64,000 nucleotides of DNA from Methylobacterium radiodurans (GCF_003173735.1 NZ_CP029551.1:2752001-2816000); one strand, 5' to 3'. Positions 1 to 11,564 are shown, counted from the stretch's first letter. Numbers and translations are program-made. Notes: generated from the letters alone by a model not told the origin.

Positions 1-21
1 CCCGACGAGGGGGCATGAAGC

Positions 22-45
22 CCTCTCCCCGCACGCGGGGAGAGG
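22..45. repeat. Palindromic intergenic repeat
   Basis: Two perfect 10-base arms (CCTCTCCCCG and CGGGGAGAGG) are separated by CACG just downstream of the hslU stop codon. The same C-rich palindrome recurs at 5342 and near 5475, so this is a dispersed REP-like element. It may help end hslU transcription, although no T-tract follows. Confidence 0.6.
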
Positions 46-94
46 GGATATTAGGGCCATCGATGCGGCTTCCCGGAAAGTGTTGCTCGGCCCG

Positions 95-1408
95 CTACAG
101 GATGAACCGGCTGAGATCTGCGTTCGCCGCCAAGCTCTCCACACGCGCCCGTACATAGGCGGCGTCGATCGCCACCGTCTCGCCGGCGCGGTCGGTCGCC
201 GTGAAGGAGATATCGTCGATCACCCGCTCCAGGACCGTCTGCAGCCGGCGCGCGCCGATGTTCTCGACCGAGCCGTTCACCTCGACGGCGACGCGGGCGA
301 GCGCGTCAACGGCGTCGTCCGAGAAGGCGAGCGTCACGCCCTCGGTCTCCAAGAGGGCGACCGTCTGCTTGAGGAGGCTCGCCTCCGTGGCGTTGAGGAT
401 CTGCTTGAAGTCCTCGACGGTCAGCGGCTGCAGCTCGACACGGATCGGCAGGCGCCCCTGCAACTCGGGCAGCAGGTCGGCGGGTTTCGAGACGTGGAAG
501 GCGCCCGACGCGATGAACAGCACGTGGTCGGTCTTGACCGGCCCGTGCTTCGTCGCGACCGTGGTGCCCTCGATGAGCGGCAGGAGGTCCCGCTGCACGC
601 CCTCGCGGGAGACGTCCGCCGAGGAGCGGCCCTCGCGGGCGCAGATCTTGTCGATCTCGTCGAGGAAGACGATGCCGTTGTCCTCGACCTCGCGGATCGC
701 CTCGCGCACCAGCGCCTCGTCGTCGACGAGCTTGTCGCTCTCCTCGGCCAGCAGCGGCGCGTGGGCGTCCCGCACGGTGATGCGGCGCGGTTTGCCGCGC
801 TGTCCGCCCAGCGCCTTGCCCAGCATGTCACCGATGTTGATCGCGCCCATCGAGGCGCCAGGCATGCCCGGGATCTCGAACATCGGCAGGCCGGCGGGGC
901 CGCCGGAGGCGAGTTCCAGCTCGACCTCCTTGTCGTCGAGCTGGCCGTCGCGGAGCTTCTTCCGGAAGCTGTCGCGGGTCGCCTGGGAGGCGGTCGGGCC
1001 GACGAGGGCGTCGAGGATGCGCGACTCGGCCGCGGCCTCGGCCTTGGCGCGGACGGACTTGCGCTTCTCCTCGCGGGTCAGGCCGATCGCCACCTCGACG
1101 AGGTCGCGCACGATCTGCTCGACGTCGCGGCCGACATAGCCGACCTCGGTGAACTTGGTGGCCTCGACCTTCAGGAAGGGCGCGTTGGCGAGCCGGGCGA
1201 GGCGGCGGGCGATCTCGGTCTTGCCGCAGCCGGTCGGGCCGATCATCAGGATGTTCTTGGGCGCCACCTCCTCGCGCAGCGGCCCGGTGAGCTGCTGGCG
1301 GCGCCAGCGGTTGCGCAGCGCGATCGCGACGGCGCGCTTGGCCTCGTGCTGGCCGACGATGAAGCGGTCGAGTTCGGAAACGATCTCGCGGGGGGAAAAC
1401 GTGGTCAT
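95..1408 (-). CDS. hslU: ATP-dependent protease ATPase subunit HslU
   Basis: HslU is the AAA+ unfoldase ring that feeds proteins into the HslV peptidase in the cytoplasm. The 437-residue product starts [10 protein letters not shown], the usual HslU N-terminus. It has a Walker A motif [11 protein letters not shown] near residue 57, the family-specific insertion (I-domain) in the middle, Walker B FLDEIDKI, and the C-terminal LSRFIL tail that docks into HslV. The ATG at 1408 is preferred over longer in-frame extensions because it matches the family start. The gene lies on the same strand as hslV, but a chemoreceptor gene and a strong hairpin lie between them, so co-transcription is uncertain. 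Confidence 0.97.
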   Translation of the reverse strand: MTTFSPREIVSELDRFIVGQHEAKRAVAIALRNRWRRQQLTGPLREEVAPKNILMIGPTGCGKTEIARRLARLANAPFLKVEATKFTEVGYVGRDVEQIVRDLVEVAIGLTREEKRKSVRAKAEAAAESRILDALVGPTASQATRDSFRKKLRDGQLDDKEVELELASGGPAGLPMFEIPGMPGASMGAINIGDMLGKALGGQRGKPRRITVRDAHAPLLAEESDKLVDDEALVREAIREVEDNGIVFLDEIDKICAREGRSSADVSREGVQRDLLPLIEGTTVATKHGPVKTDHVLFIASGAFHVSKPADLLPELQGRLPIRVELQPLTVEDFKQILNATEASLLKQTVALLETEGVTLAFSDDAVDALARVAVEVNGSVENIGARRLQTVLERVIDDISFTATDRAGETVAIDAAYVRARVESLAANADLSRFIL

Positions 1409-1492
1409 CGCCCTGGGCTGCCTCGGCGCTCGTCCTCGTGTGCGGCAGAGCCCGGAATGGGGTCTCGGCGCCTGCGGCGCAAGGGTGAGCGG

Positions 1493-1525
1493 GGATCCCA
1501 AAGGGGCTCAGGCCCTTTGGGATCC
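1493..1525. repeat. Strong inverted repeat between chemoreceptor and hslU
   Basis: Perfect 13-base arms (GGATCCCAAAGGG and its complement) surround a 7-base loop, between the chemoreceptor stop (1539) and the hslU start (1408). Palindromes of this type are scattered through Methylobacterium genomes (family knowledge). In an mRNA read on the minus strand it would form a very stable hairpin 85 bases before hslU, which could attenuate or process a joint transcript. Confidence 0.7.
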
Positions 1526-1538
1526 GGGACCTTGCCGC

Positions 1539-3209
1539 TCAGGCTGCCCGGACCTCGGCGACGAAGCCGTCGACCTGCACGCCCAGCTCGTCCGCCCGGC
1601 GGGCCAGCTCGCCGGCCGCGGACAGGACCTGCGCGGCGCCGGCACCCGCCGCCTGGGCGTCGCCGCGCATCTCGGCCATGCTGCCGGTGACGGCGCGCGT
1701 GCCCTCGGCGGCGCCCGCGATGCTGCGGGCGATCTCGCGCGTGGCGGCCTGCTGCTCCTCGACCGCGGCGGCGACGCCGAGCGCGATCTGGTGCACGCCG
1801 CCGATGGTCGCATCGATCTCGCCCATCGCCGACACGGTCTCGCGCGTGGCGTCCTGGATCGTGGCGATCTGCGCGGTGATCTGGTCTGTCGCGCGCGCCG
1901 TCTGGGCGGCGAGTTCCTTGACCTCGGCCGCCACCACCGCGAAGCCGCGGCCCGCCTCGCCGGCCCGCGCCGCCTCGATCGTGGCATTGAGCGCCAGCAG
2001 GTTGGTCTGACCCGCGATGCTGGCGATGAGACCGACGACCTCGCCGATGCCTCCGGCGCTGCGGGCCAGGATCTCGACCTGCTCGCGGCTGCGCCGGGTG
2101 CCGGCGACCGCGCCCGCGGCCGCCTCGGCCGTGCGCGCCACCTGGGTGCCGATCTCGTTGGCGCTGGCGGCGAGCTGCTGCGTCGCCGCGGCGACCGCCT
2201 CGACGCTGCCCGCGGTCTCGCCGGAGCGCTGGGCCGCGGCCTCCGAGCGGCGGCTGGTCGCATCGGCCGTCGTGGTCAGGCTGCGGGCGGTGGCCTCCAT
2301 CTCGGTCGCCGCGGCGGCCAGGTGCTGAACCAGCTCGCCGACGCTGCCCTCGAACCGGTCGGCGAGCGCCGTCATCTCGGCCTGCCGGGCGGAGCGCGCC
2401 GCCGAACCCGCCAGCGCCTGATCGGCGCGCAGGGCCTCGGCGGTGCGCATGGCGTCGGCGAAGACCTGCATGCTGGCCCAGATCGCGCCGATCTCGTCGC
2501 GGGTCGGCTTGACCGGCGGCAGGTCGTGCCGGCCGCCCGCGAGCGCACGGATCGCGTCCGAGACCGCGGTGAGCGGCCGGGCGATCTGGCGGCGGCCGAT
2601 CAGCCCGCCGAGGACGAGGCTGCCGAGCACACCACCCAGTGCCAGGGCGAGCAGCAGAGCCATGCGCTGGCTGTAGAGCGCGTCGGTCGCCGTATCGATC
2701 GCCTCGACCTCGTCGCGCCCGCGCTTGACCAGCTCGGCGATGCCGGCCTGGAAGGCGCGGCGGTTGCCCTGGTTGGCGTCGTTGAAGCCGAGCGCGGCGG
2801 CCGCCTTCGGCGATTCCTCGGTGCCGGCGCGGGCGATCTCGGTCCGCATCCGCGCGAAGGCCGCAGCGTCGCGGGTGACCGCCTCGAACAGCGCGCGGTC
2901 CTTGTCTCCGACGATCGGCGCCCAGGCCTGCAGCAGCGCGTCCATCGCGGCGAGGCCGCGGGTGATGCCGTCGGCGTATTTCCGGGCCTCGGCGCGGTCG
3001 GCCGAGGCGTAGACGCCGCGCGAATCCATCGTCACCTCGGAGGCGAGACGGTTGAGGTTGGCCCCGTTCAGGGCACGCGTCGCCGCGAACCGCGTCTCGC
3101 TGATCGCCGCGTTGAGGGTGTGGAGCGAGCCGATGCCCAGCGCCGCCACCACGACGGTCACGGCGCTGCATCCGCCGACGAGCCCGAGAAGCTTGGTGCC
3201 GATCTTCAT
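1539..3209 (-). CDS. Methyl-accepting chemotaxis protein
   Basis: Transmembrane chemoreceptor of 556 residues. The first membrane segment is at residues about 5-30. A periplasmic helical sensor domain follows to about 182, then a second membrane segment at about 183-206. A HAMP region comes next, then a long cytoplasmic coiled-coil signalling domain containing the conserved hairpin tip sequence [19 protein letters not shown], which contacts CheA/CheW. No C-terminal CheR-binding pentapeptide is visible; it ends EVRAA. The ATG at 3209 is chosen because it places the first membrane helix at the N-terminus. It sits between hslV (69 bases upstream) and hslU, an unusual position. The ligand cannot be read from the sequence. 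Confidence 0.93.
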   Translation of the reverse strand: MKIGTKLLGLVGGCSAVTVVVAALGIGSLHTLNAAISETRFAATRALNGANLNRLASEVTMDSRGVYASADRAEARKYADGITRGLAAMDALLQAWAPIVGDKDRALFEAVTRDAAAFARMRTEIARAGTEESPKAAAALGFNDANQGNRRAFQAGIAELVKRGRDEVEAIDTATDALYSQRMALLLALALGGVLGSLVLGGLIGRRQIARPLTAVSDAIRALAGGRHDLPPVKPTRDEIGAIWASMQVFADAMRTAEALRADQALAGSAARSARQAEMTALADRFEGSVGELVQHLAAAATEMEATARSLTTTADATSRRSEAAAQRSGETAGSVEAVAAATQQLAASANEIGTQVARTAEAAAGAVAGTRRSREQVEILARSAGGIGEVVGLIASIAGQTNLLALNATIEAARAGEAGRGFAVVAAEVKELAAQTARATDQITAQIATIQDATRETVSAMGEIDATIGGVHQIALGVAAAVEEQQAATREIARSIAGAAEGTRAVTGSMAEMRGDAQAAGAGAAQVLSAAGELARRADELGVQVDGFVAEVRAA

Positions 3210-3278
3210 GATATGCCGAACCCGTCCCCCGGGGCGGCACCATGAGCAGAATACCTCAAGCACCGATTAACGGTGGGA

Positions 3279-3818
3279 CTATGTTGCAGCGGCGGCGTCC
3301 AGGCTCTCGATGACGAGCGAGCCGTTCGTATAGACGCAGATATCGGCGGCGATCTTCATCGCCTTGCGGACAATAGTCTCCGCATCGTGCTCCCCGTCCT
3401 CCAGGGCCCGCGCGGCGGCGAGCGCGTAGTTGCCGCCGGAGCCGATCGCCATCACGCCGGTCTCGGGCTCCAGCACGTCTCCTGCGCCGGAGAGGAGCAG
3501 GCTCACCTCCTTGTCGGCCACCAGCATCATCGCCTCCAGGCGGCGCAGGTAGCGGTCGGTGCGCCAGTCCTTGGTCAGCTCGACGCAGGCGCGGGTGAGC
3601 TGGCCGGGATACTGCTCCAGCTTGGCCTCCAGCCGCTCGAACAGGGTGAAGGCGTCGGCGGTGGCGCCCGCGAAGCCGCCGATCACCTGCCCCTTGGCGA
3701 GGCGCCGGACCTTGCGGGCGTTGCCCTTGACGATGGTCTGGCCGAGGCTGACCTGTCCGTCGCCGCCGATGACGACGCGGCCGCCCTTGCGCACCATCAG
3801 GATCGTCGTCGCGTGCAT
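3279..3818 (-). CDS. hslV: ATP-dependent protease peptidase subunit HslV
   Basis: Proteasome-like threonine peptidase (179 residues) that forms the proteolytic double ring of the HslVU complex. The start [13 protein letters not shown] places the catalytic threonine a few residues in, so a short N-terminal propeptide must be removed, as in other alphaproteobacterial HslV proteins. The family stretch [12 protein letters not shown] and the later [14 protein letters not shown] are intact. A much longer in-frame extension to 4196 runs antisense to the neighbouring aminotransferase and is rejected. Its partner hslU lies downstream on the same strand, beyond a chemoreceptor gene. Confidence 0.96.
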   Translation of the reverse strand: MHATTILMVRKGGRVVIGGDGQVSLGQTIVKGNARKVRRLAKGQVIGGFAGATADAFTLFERLEAKLEQYPGQLTRACVELTKDWRTDRYLRRLEAMMLVADKEVSLLLSGAGDVLEPETGVMAIGSGGNYALAAARALEDGEHDAETIVRKAMKIAADICVYTNGSLVIESLDAAAAT

Positions 3819-3987
3819 CTTGGGAAGGGCGTCGTGCTCGGCCAAGGCTGTCTCCGTCCGGTCCGGGAGTTGCGTCCCGGGCCGCACGTAAGCGCTGACG
3901 CGCCCGAATGCCAACGCGGCGCTTGACGGCGGCGGCGATTTGGGCCGGAAGGGCGCGCAACCAGCCACAAGTCCCAGGAGCCGGCCG

Positions 3988-5262
3988 ATGCCGCCGCTGT
4001 CCGACCTATCGACCGACGCCCTCGCAGACCTGCGCGCGGGCCTCCGCCAGGAATACGACGCGCTCAAGGGCCAGGGCCTCAAGCTCGACATGACCCGCGG
4101 CAAGCCGGCCTCGGCCCAGCTCGACCTCTCGGCCGAGATGCTGGCGCTGCCGGGGAATCGCGACACCACCGCCGAAGACGGCACGGACGCGCGCAACTAC
4201 GGCAACCTCCAGGGCCTCTCCGAGACGCGCGCCCTGTTCTCGACCCTGATGGGGGCGCCGGCCGACCAGATCGTCGTCGCCAACAATTCGAGCCTCGCGC
4301 TGATGCACGACACCATCGTGTACGCGCTGCTCAAGGGCGTGCCGGGTGGCAAGGGCCCCTGGTCGAAGGAAGAGCCGATCACCTTCCTGTGCCCGGTGCC
4401 GGGCTACGACCGCCACTTCGCGCTCTGCGAGGGCTACGGCATCCGCATGATCGCGATCCCGATGACCGGCGAGGGCCCGGACATGGACGCGGTCGAGAAG
4501 GCCGCGGCCGATCCGAGCGTCAAGGGCATCTGGTGCGTGCCGAAATACGCCAACCCGAGCGGCGAGACCTACAGCGCCGAGACCGTGCGGCGCCTCGCCT
4601 CGATGAACACGGGCGCGCCCGACTTCCGGATCTTCTGGGACAACGCCTACGCGGTGCACCACCTCACCGCCGAGCGGCCGGAGCTTGCCAACATCCTCGA
4701 CGCCTGCGCCGAGGCCGGCAACCCGAACCGGGCCTTCGTCTTCGCCTCGACCTCGAAGGTGACGCTGGCCGGCGCCGGCCTCGCGCTCTGGGCCTCCTCG
4801 CCGGAGAACGTGCGCTGGTACCTCGCCCAGGCCGGGCGCCGCTCGATCGGCCCGGACAAGCTGAACCAGATCCGCCACGTCCGCTTCCTGCGGGACGATG
4901 CCGGCATCGCCGCCCATATGGAGAAGCACCGCGAGCTGATTGCGCCGAAATTCGCGGCGGTCGAGGAGGCCTTCGCGGCCCGGCTCGGCGGCCAGGGCGT
5001 GGCGCAGTGGAGCGCCCCGAAGGGCGGCTACTTCATCACGCTGGACGTGCAAGACGGCACGGCGAGCCGTGTGGTGGCGCTCGCCAAGGAGGCCGGGATC
5101 GCGCTGACGCCCGCCGGGGCGACCCACCCCTACGGCCGGGACCCGAACGACCGGACGCTTCGCATCGCCCCGACCTTCCCGAGCCTCGCCGAAGTGCGCA
5201 AGGCGGCGGAAGCGGTGGCTCTGTGCACGCTGCTTGCGGCCGTCGAGGCGCGGCTGGGCTGA
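3988..5262 (+). CDS. PLP-dependent aminotransferase (aspartate aminotransferase-like, MocR-type fold family)
   Basis: Fold-type I aminotransferase of 424 residues. The signature [13 protein letters not shown] near the N-terminus is typical of the Corynebacterium AspT-like subgroup (Pfam Aminotran_MocR). The PLP-binding lysine is predicted at residue 257 in [11 protein letters not shown], and the active-site NPSGETYS stretch and WDNAYAVH lie upstream. An AGGAG ribosome site lies 8 bases before the ATG. It diverges from hslV across 170 bases. Aspartate is the best-supported substrate for the family, but alanine/glyoxylate exchange is also possible. Confidence 0.88.
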   Translation: MPPLSDLSTDALADLRAGLRQEYDALKGQGLKLDMTRGKPASAQLDLSAEMLALPGNRDTTAEDGTDARNYGNLQGLSETRALFSTLMGAPADQIVVANNSSLALMHDTIVYALLKGVPGGKGPWSKEEPITFLCPVPGYDRHFALCEGYGIRMIAIPMTGEGPDMDAVEKAAADPSVKGIWCVPKYANPSGETYSAETVRRLASMNTGAPDFRIFWDNAYAVHHLTAERPELANILDACAEAGNPNRAFVFASTSKVTLAGAGLALWASSPENVRWYLAQAGRRSIGPDKLNQIRHVRFLRDDAGIAAHMEKHRELIAPKFAAVEEAFAARLGGQGVAQWSAPKGGYFITLDVQDGTASRVVALAKEAGIALTPAGATHPYGRDPNDRTLRIAPTFPSLAEVRKAAEAVALCTLLAAVEARLG

Positions 5263-5334
5263 GCGGCTTCGACCCTCCCGCTCCGTCGGCAGGGCGATGG
5301 CCTATGCCGAGCGAGCCTCTGCACGGATAGAGCG

Positions 5335-5495
5335 CGAGTTCCCTCTCCCGTGCGGGAGAGGTCTGCTTTCGCAGAAAGCCGGGTGAGGGACCCGGAGCCT
5401 TAAAATATGGCTCGGCGTTGTGTCCGCGGCGGGGTCGCGTCTCATCCGGAAAGTTCTCGTCCCTCACCCCAACCCTCTCCCGCACGGGAGGGGGG
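5335..5495. repeat. Pair of inverted REP-like palindromes between convergent genes
   Basis: The space between the aminotransferase and the convergent helicase gene holds two oppositely oriented copies of one palindromic element. Its core arms are CCTCTCCCG and CGGGAGAGG at 5342-5361 and a near-identical core at about 5473-5493. Each is joined to a GGGTGAGGG tail; in the first copy a small TCTGC-loop-GCAGA hairpin lies between core and tail. This is likely a mobile REP-like unit that also acts as a bidirectional terminator. Confidence 0.65.
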
Positions 5496-5504
5496 AATCC
5501 CGCG

Positions 5505-6623
5505 CTACACCACCACCGTCACCGCTTCCGCGGCGCGCGTCAGGCCGGTGTAGAGCCAGCGCGCCCGGTGCTCGCGGAAGGCGAAGGATTCGTCGAACAG
5601 CACCACCTTGTCCCACTGCGAGCCCTGCGCCTTGTGGACGGTGAGCGCGTAGCCGTAGGTGAACTCGTCGGTCTCGCGGCGGAGGTAGAGCGGGATCTCC
5701 TCCTCGCTCCCCGAGATGATCTGGCGCAGCACCTTGATGTCGGTGGCGCGCCGCCTGAGCGCCGGGTCGTCCTCCGGCACCACGTCGAGCCGGACCATGT
5801 CGGGGCGCGGCGGCGCGCGCAGCGCCTTCACGGTCCAGGTCGAGCCGTTGAGCAGGCCCTTGGTGCGGTCGTTCCGGAGGCAGACCAGCTTCTCCCCCAC
5901 CGCCGGCATCGGGTCGGTGTGGCCGGCAAGCTCCCGCAGGCGGTTGTTGTAGAGCCGCCGGGTCTTGTTCATCCCGACCAAGACCTGATCGCAGTCGAGC
6001 ACCTGCTCGGAATCGATGTCGCGCCGGGAGACCACCTGGCTCGCCCCGTAGGTGCCGAGCGCGAGGCGCCCGCCCTCTCGCACCGTCATGGCCATGCGGA
6101 TGATCGGGTCGTCCTCGGCCTGCCGGTGCACGTCGGTGAGCATCACGTCGGGCTCGGCCTCGGTGAAGAAACCACCGCCGCGCACGGGCGGCAGCTGGGC
6201 CGGGTCCCCCAGCACCAGGACTGGCTTGTCGAGCGAGAGCAGGTCATGCCCAAGGTCCGCATCGACCATCGAGCACTCGTCGATGACGATGAGGTCGGCC
6301 TTGGCGGCGGGCCCCGAGCGGTTGAGCGTGAAGGTCGGCCCGCCTTCCTCCGCCTCCTTGGTGCGGTAGATCAGGCTGTGGATCGTGCCGGCGTCGTGGC
6401 AGCCTTTGGCGCGCATGACGGACGCCGCCTTGCCGGTGAAGGCGCCGAACACCACCGAGCCCTCGACATCCTCGGCGATGCGGCGGGCGAGCGTGGTCTT
6501 ACCAGTGCCGGCATACCCGAACAGGCGGAAGACCTGATCGCCGCCGCCCTTGCGCCAGGCGGAGATGGCTTTCAGCGCCGCCTCCTGCTGCGGCGCGAAC
6601 CGGGTCGGGACCGAATCCGTCAC
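5505..6623 (-). CDS. ATP-dependent DNA helicase, RecD-like (AAA_30/UvrD_C_2)
   Basis: Superfamily 1 helicase of 372 residues. Walker A GYAGTGKT is at about residues 36-43 and Walker B appears as [22 protein letters not shown] is motif III, and the C-terminal [23 protein letters not shown] is motif V/VI of the UvrD_C_2 domain. It is much shorter than RecD and lacks a nuclease domain, like the stand-alone phage Dda or RecD2-like helicases. The GTG start at 6623 overlaps the hemF stop by four bases, so translation is probably coupled to hemF. The biological role is unknown; DNA repair or recombination is an inference. Confidence 0.88.
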   Translation of the reverse strand: MTDSVPTRFAPQQEAALKAISAWRKGGGDQVFRLFGYAGTGKTTLARRIAEDVEGSVVFGAFTGKAASVMRAKGCHDAGTIHSLIYRTKEAEEGGPTFTLNRSGPAAKADLIVIDECSMVDADLGHDLLSLDKPVLVLGDPAQLPPVRGGGFFTEAEPDVMLTDVHRQAEDDPIIRMAMTVREGGRLALGTYGASQVVSRRDIDSEQVLDCDQVLVGMNKTRRLYNNRLRELAGHTDPMPAVGEKLVCLRNDRTKGLLNGSTWTVKALRAPPRPDMVRLDVVPEDDPALRRRATDIKVLRQIISGSEEEIPLYLRRETDEFTYGYALTVHKAQGSQWDKVVLFDESFAFREHRARWLYTGLTRAAEAVTVVV

Positions 6624-7576
6624 GGCCAGCGGACAGTGGGGGGCAGCGAGGACAGGATCGAGGCGACGTTGCCGCCGGTCTTCAGGCCGAAGATCGTGCC
6701 GCGGTCGTAGAGCAGGTTGAACTCGACGTAGCGCCCGCGCCGCACCTGCTGCTCGTGGCGGTCGGCTTCCGTCCAGGGCGTGGCGAGGTTGCGCCGGACG
6801 ATCTCCGGGTAGGCGTCGAGGAAGGCGAGGCCCACGTCGCGCGTGTAGGCGAGGTCGGCCGTCGCGTCGCCGGTCCAGTGGTAGTCGTAGAAGATGCCGC
6901 CGATGCCGCGCGGCTCGTTGCGGTGCTTGAGCCAGAAATACTCGTCGCACCACGCCTTGTAGCGGGCGTAGTCGACAGCGGGCGCGTGCGCCTCGCAGGC
7001 CTGCCGCAGGCGCGCGTGGAAGAGTTGGCTGTCGGGATCCTCTTGCGTGCGCCGCCGCTCCAGCACGGGCGTGAGGTCGGCGCCGCCGCCGAACCACGCC
7101 TTCGTGGTCACCACGAAGCGCGTGTTCATGTGCACGGTCGGCACGTGCGGGTTCCAGGGATGGACGATCAGCGAGATGCCGGTGGCGAAGAAGCGCGGGT
7201 CCTCCGCGGCGCCCGGCATCTGCGCCCGGAACTCGGGGGCGAACTCGCCGTGCACCGTCGAGACGTGGACGCCGGCCTTCTCGAACACCCGGCCTTTCAG
7301 GATCGCCATGGTGCCGCCGCCGCCATGCGCGCCCGAGTGGTCGGTGCGCTCCCAGGGCGTCTTCACGAAGGTCTGCGGCTCGCCCGGCGCATCCTCGTGG
7401 AAGGGGCCCCCGGCCTCCGCCTCGATCGCCTCCAGGGCGCCGGTGATCCGGTCGCGCAGCTTGGTGAACCAGGCGCCGGCCTCGGCCTTGAGGGCGGCGA
7501 GGTCCGACTCGGAGGGCAAGGGATGGGGCGAGGAATGGGTCATGTCGGGCCGCGTCATGGCCCAAGGCTTTCCCAT
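6620..7576 (-). CDS. hemF: Oxygen-dependent coproporphyrinogen III oxidase
   Basis: Catalyses oxidative decarboxylation of coproporphyrinogen III to protoporphyrinogen IX with O2, a late step of haem (and bacteriochlorophyll) synthesis in the cytoplasm. The family signature regions are present: [37 protein letters not shown] and FGGGADLTP. The C-terminal [13 protein letters not shown] is also typical. Length 318 residues is normal. The start is uncertain: ATGs at 7576, 7558 and 7543 are in frame, and the homologous region begins soon after the last one. Downstream helicase translation overlaps the stop codon. Confidence 0.95.
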   Translation of the reverse strand: MGKPWAMTRPDMTHSSPHPLPSESDLAALKAEAGAWFTKLRDRITGALEAIEAEAGGPFHEDAPGEPQTFVKTPWERTDHSGAHGGGGTMAILKGRVFEKAGVHVSTVHGEFAPEFRAQMPGAAEDPRFFATGISLIVHPWNPHVPTVHMNTRFVVTTKAWFGGGADLTPVLERRRTQEDPDSQLFHARLRQACEAHAPAVDYARYKAWCDEYFWLKHRNEPRGIGGIFYDYHWTGDATADLAYTRDVGLAFLDAYPEIVRRNLATPWTEADRHEQQVRRGRYVEFNLLYDRGTIFGLKTGGNVASILSSLPPTVRWP

Positions 7577-7637
7577 CCCGCCCCGCGAGCGTCAATGCGC
7601 CGGATCAATGCACCCGCCGGGTCGGTCGGGCCGGGCG

Positions 7638-8030
7638 TTATTCGGGCCGGGCCGCGATCGCCTCTATCTCCACGAGGTAGCCGTGGTTCAGCGCCGGCAC
7701 CGGAACGACGGTGCGGGCCGGCTTCGCGTCACCGAAGACCTCGGCGTAGATCCGGTTGAAGTGCGGCCAGTTCTCGACGCCCACCAGATAGGCGGTGACG
7801 CGCAGCACCCGCTCAGGCCCGCAGCCGGCCTCCGCCAGGATGGCCAGGAGGTTGGCGAGCGCCTGCCGCACCTGGGTCTCGAAGGGTTCAGTGGAGGTGT
7901 GCGTGCCGTCGGGGCGCGGCCCGAGCTGCCCGGAGACGAAGACGAGGTCGCGCCACGCGGTCCCCTGCGAGTAGTGCCCGGCGGGCGTCGGCACGGCGGC
8001 GGTGGCGATGCGCTCGATCGGATCGGTCAT
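7638..8030 (-). CDS. RidA/YjgF/YER057c/UK114 family protein
   Basis: 130-residue member of the RidA superfamily, trimeric enzymes that hydrolyse reactive enamine/imine intermediates released by PLP enzymes. It carries the family pattern HYSQGTAWRDLVFVSGQLG near the N-terminus and ARTVVPVPALNHGYLVEIEAIA at the C-terminus. The canonical RidA arginine of the R-x-x-x-x-x-x-L-P-x-x-x-x-V-E-I-E pattern appears as AR preceding TVVPVPAL. A PLP enzyme gene lies directly upstream on the same strand, a sensible functional pairing. The ATG at 8030 is chosen to match the family length. Confidence 0.85.
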   Translation of the reverse strand: MTDPIERIATAAVPTPAGHYSQGTAWRDLVFVSGQLGPRPDGTHTSTEPFETQVRQALANLLAILAEAGCGPERVLRVTAYLVGVENWPHFNRIYAEVFGDAKPARTVVPVPALNHGYLVEIEAIAARPE

Positions 8031-8226
8031 GGGCTCCGTGTGCTCCTCTGCGATAGCCGGAAGGGCGCGGGTCCCTTCTCCCTCTTGATTACCGGATCTG
8101 CGGCGGGAATGTGGGCTCCGCGTCCTCCCCCGCAGAGGGGGGAGGGAGAGCGCGGGAGAGGGGCGCCAGGGACGTGCGAATACGATAGCCCGCAGGGAAA
8201 GGAGAGCCTGTCGCGGTCCGGGTCCT

Positions 8227-9375
8227 TCACCACCCGTTGATGCGCGGCCAGACCTTCGCGACGCGGCCGGCGCCGTCGAGGACGTGGTAGCTTTCGTGCT
8301 GCGCGCCCGTCGCGCAGGCGTGGTTCGGCAGGATGCGCAGGCGCGCGCCGATCGGCAGATCCGGCAGCGCGGCCCCCGAGCCACGGCGCAGCGCCACGAT
8401 GCCGTGCTCTTGGTTGGCGTCGGCCACGATCAGGTCCGGAAAGGGTCTGCCATCGAGATCGCAGACCACGCCGTAGCCCTGGTCGACCGCCTGTCGCGCC
8501 GTGCCGCGGTCGCGCGAGAGCGCCATCCAGCCGGCATCCGTGATGATCCAGCCCTTCCGCCGCTGATGGCCGATGACGGTCGCGAGCACGCTCAGCGCGA
8601 TGTCCTCGGGCTCGACCGCGCCGACGCCCGCCTGGAACAGGTCGCCGAACATGAAGACCCCGGCCCGCACCTCGGTGATCCCGGTGAGATCCCGGGCGAA
8701 GCGCGCGGTCGGCGTCGAGCCGACGCTGACCACCGGGCAGGGCAGCCCCGCCGCGCGCAAGATGTCGGCCGCCGTGACCGCGGCGACGCGCTCGGCCTCG
8801 GCGGCCGCTGCGAGCGCCTCCGGGTCGCTCAGGGCGTAGCTGTCGCCCGCGTGGAGCAGCACGCCGCGCAAGGACGCCCCGCCCGCCACGAGCCGGCGCC
8901 CGATCGCGACGAGCAGATCCGCGTCGCCCGGCGCGACGCCGGAGCGGTGCCCGTCCGCGTCGACCTCGATCAGGACTGGGAGGGGGTCGCCGCTGCGGTC
9001 GGCATGTTCGGCGACCGCGTCGGCCTGCTCGGGGGAGTCGAGGATCACCGCGAGATCGGCGCCGCCCGCCCGGATCGCGGCGACGCGGTCGAGCTTGTCC
9101 GGCGCGATGCCGACGCCGTAAACCACGTCGCGCAGCCCGGCCTCGCAGAAATACTCCGCCTCGCGCAGGGTCGAGACGATGGCGGGGCCCTCCGGCGCCG
9201 TCATCGCGATCTCGGCGACCTCGCGCGACTTCGCGGTCTTCAGGTGCGGCCGGAACGCCACGCCGAGCGCGGTGAGGCGGGCGCGCATCCGCGCGACGTT
9301 CGCCCGCAGCCGGGCCTCGTCGAGGAGAAGGCAAGGCGTGCCGAGCGCCTCGAGTCCGGTTCCCTCCGCCGCCAT
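8227..9375 (-). CDS. DSD1-family PLP-dependent enzyme (D-threonine aldolase / D-serine dehydratase-like)
   Basis: 382-residue fold-type III PLP enzyme. The N-terminus reads TPCLLLDEARLRANVARM, followed by RPHLKTAKS, where the lysine binds PLP as in D-threonine aldolase and alanine racemase-like proteins. The C-terminal half ends in a region with HESYHV and R-x-x-NHAC, typical of the metal-binding D-ser_dehydrat domain (His and Cys ligands). It likely acts on D-hydroxy amino acids. The ATG at 9375 matches the family start, while the much longer open frame upstream is noise. It lies 196 bases upstream of the RidA gene on the same strand. Confidence 0.85.
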   Translation of the reverse strand: MAAEGTGLEALGTPCLLLDEARLRANVARMRARLTALGVAFRPHLKTAKSREVAEIAMTAPEGPAIVSTLREAEYFCEAGLRDVVYGVGIAPDKLDRVAAIRAGGADLAVILDSPEQADAVAEHADRSGDPLPVLIEVDADGHRSGVAPGDADLLVAIGRRLVAGGASLRGVLLHAGDSYALSDPEALAAAAEAERVAAVTAADILRAAGLPCPVVSVGSTPTARFARDLTGITEVRAGVFMFGDLFQAGVGAVEPEDIALSVLATVIGHQRRKGWIITDAGWMALSRDRGTARQAVDQGYGVVCDLDGRPFPDLIVADANQEHGIVALRRGSGAALPDLPIGARLRILPNHACATGAQHESYHVLDGAGRVAKVWPRINGW

Positions 9376-9600
9376 GATCGTCACCGTCCGCACTCCTTCG
9401 CCGAAGCCGCTCCCGGATACGCGCTCGCTCCCGGCGGCGCCAGCCCGGTCAATCCGCGGATCGGCCGTGTGCTCGTCCACACGTCGGGCCGGAGGGAGCG
9501 CACCCACCTCTGTCTCGTGCAAGAACAAAGGCCACCGGATGCGGAAGCAGGAAGCTTCCGCGTTGGGCGGAGGCCGCAAAATAGAGACTCGATACTGACG

Positions 9601-9867
9601 ATGACCAACCGTTTCGCCACCGCCGCCGTCGCGATTACTCTGAGCCTGGCCGCCCCGGCCGCGTTCGCTCAGGCCGGCAACTGGCCGCACGCGGAGCGCG
9701 CGCCGGTGACCGCCTACGACGACCTCACCACGGGCTCGATCACCGTCGCCCGGCCGCAGGTCCGTGACGGCTGGGGCGCGGTGAGCTCGGCCAAGGCCGG
9801 CAACGCCAACCAGCAGAACTTCCCGGTCCAGCAGTACGGCCAGACCTCCGGCGGCCCGGCCTTCTGA
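9601..9867 (+). CDS. Small exported protein of unknown function
   Basis: 88-residue protein with a clear Sec signal peptide (MTNRFATAAVAITLSLAAPAAFAQA, cleavage after AFA). A short mature part of about 65 residues is rich in G, N, Q and Y and ends GQTSGGPAF. No domain is recognised. It is transcribed divergently from the PLP enzyme gene. Proteins of this size and composition are common in Methylobacterium (general knowledge); the function is unknown. Confidence 0.7.
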   Translation: MTNRFATAAVAITLSLAAPAAFAQAGNWPHAERAPVTAYDDLTTGSITVARPQVRDGWGAVSSAKAGNANQQNFPVQQYGQTSGGPAF

Positions 9868-10066
9868 ATGCGGATCTCGGATCGATGACGAGGGCGGGGC
9901 GCGAGCCCCGCCTCTTACGCGCCCGGTCACCGGGCCCGATCCGCGGAACGCGCGGCGCAACCGCGGGCGTTGTCAGCGCCCGAGCTTTGTCCCCGGCTGA
10001 ATTCGAAATGCGGTGGACGCGGGCCGTGCCCGAACGGTAAACCTCCCCCGAAATCACATGGGAGGG

Positions 10067-10823
10067 ATGCGTTTGGCACAGGACGTCATCCTGGCGACGA
10101 GCGGCCTGACGAAGGAGTTCAAGGGCTTCCGCGCCGTCAGCGGCGTGAACCTCGCGGTCGTGCGCGGCACGATCCACGCGCTGATCGGCCCGAACGGGGC
10201 GGGCAAGACGACCTGCTTCAACCTGCTCACCAAGTTCCTCCAGCCCAGCGCCGGCTCGATCCGCTACAAGGACCGGGACATCACCGGCATGAAACCCGCC
10301 GACGTCGCCCGGCTCGGGCTGGTGCGCTCCTTCCAGATCTCCGCCGTATTTCCGCACATGAGCGTGCTGGAGAACGTGCGCATCGCGCTCCAGCGCAGGC
10401 GGCGCGGCGATTCATTCGATTTCTGGCGGCCCGAGCGGGTGCTGCGGGCGCTCGACGGCGAGGCGCTCGAACTGGTCGAGGCGGTCGGCCTCTCGTCCTT
10501 TGCCGAGACGCAGGCGGCGGAGCTGTCCTACGGCCGCAAGCGGGCGCTGGAGATCGCCACCACGCTCGCGCTCGATCCGGAGATGCTGCTCCTCGACGAG
10601 CCGATGGCCGGGATGGGCCACGAGGACGTGGACCGCACCGCCGCTCTGATCCGGCGGATCGCCAAGGACCGCACCATCCTGATGGTCGAGCACAACCTGT
10701 CGGTCGTGGCCTCGCTCTCCGACCGCATCACCGTGCTGGCGCGCGGCCAGGTGCTGGCCGAGGGCGACTACGCCAGCGTTTCGAAGGATCCCCGCGTGGT
10801 CGAGGCCTATATCGGATCCGGTC

Positions 10824-10831
<8 letters not shown>
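10067..10831 (+). CDS. livG: Branched-chain amino acid-type ABC transporter ATP-binding protein LivG
   Basis: First ATPase of a Liv (HAAT-family) importer. Walker A is GPNGAGKTT, the signature region is the LivG-type AELSYGRKRALEIA, Walker B is MLLLDEPMAGM, and the switch histidine lies in MVEHNLSVV. The start is ambiguous: ATG 10058, ATG 10067 and TTG 10073 are all in frame. The only good ribosome site, GGAGG at 10061-10065, is best spaced for the TTG. The stop overlaps the livF start by eight bases. It is the first gene of a five-gene operon running to 14784. Confidence 0.93.

Positions 10832-11564
<733 letters not shown>

Noticed and set aside
1405..3243. Long minus-strand frame (612 codons) across the chemoreceptor
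   Set aside because: It is the other-frame shadow of the chemoreceptor gene; Arg/Gly-rich and without conserved motifs.
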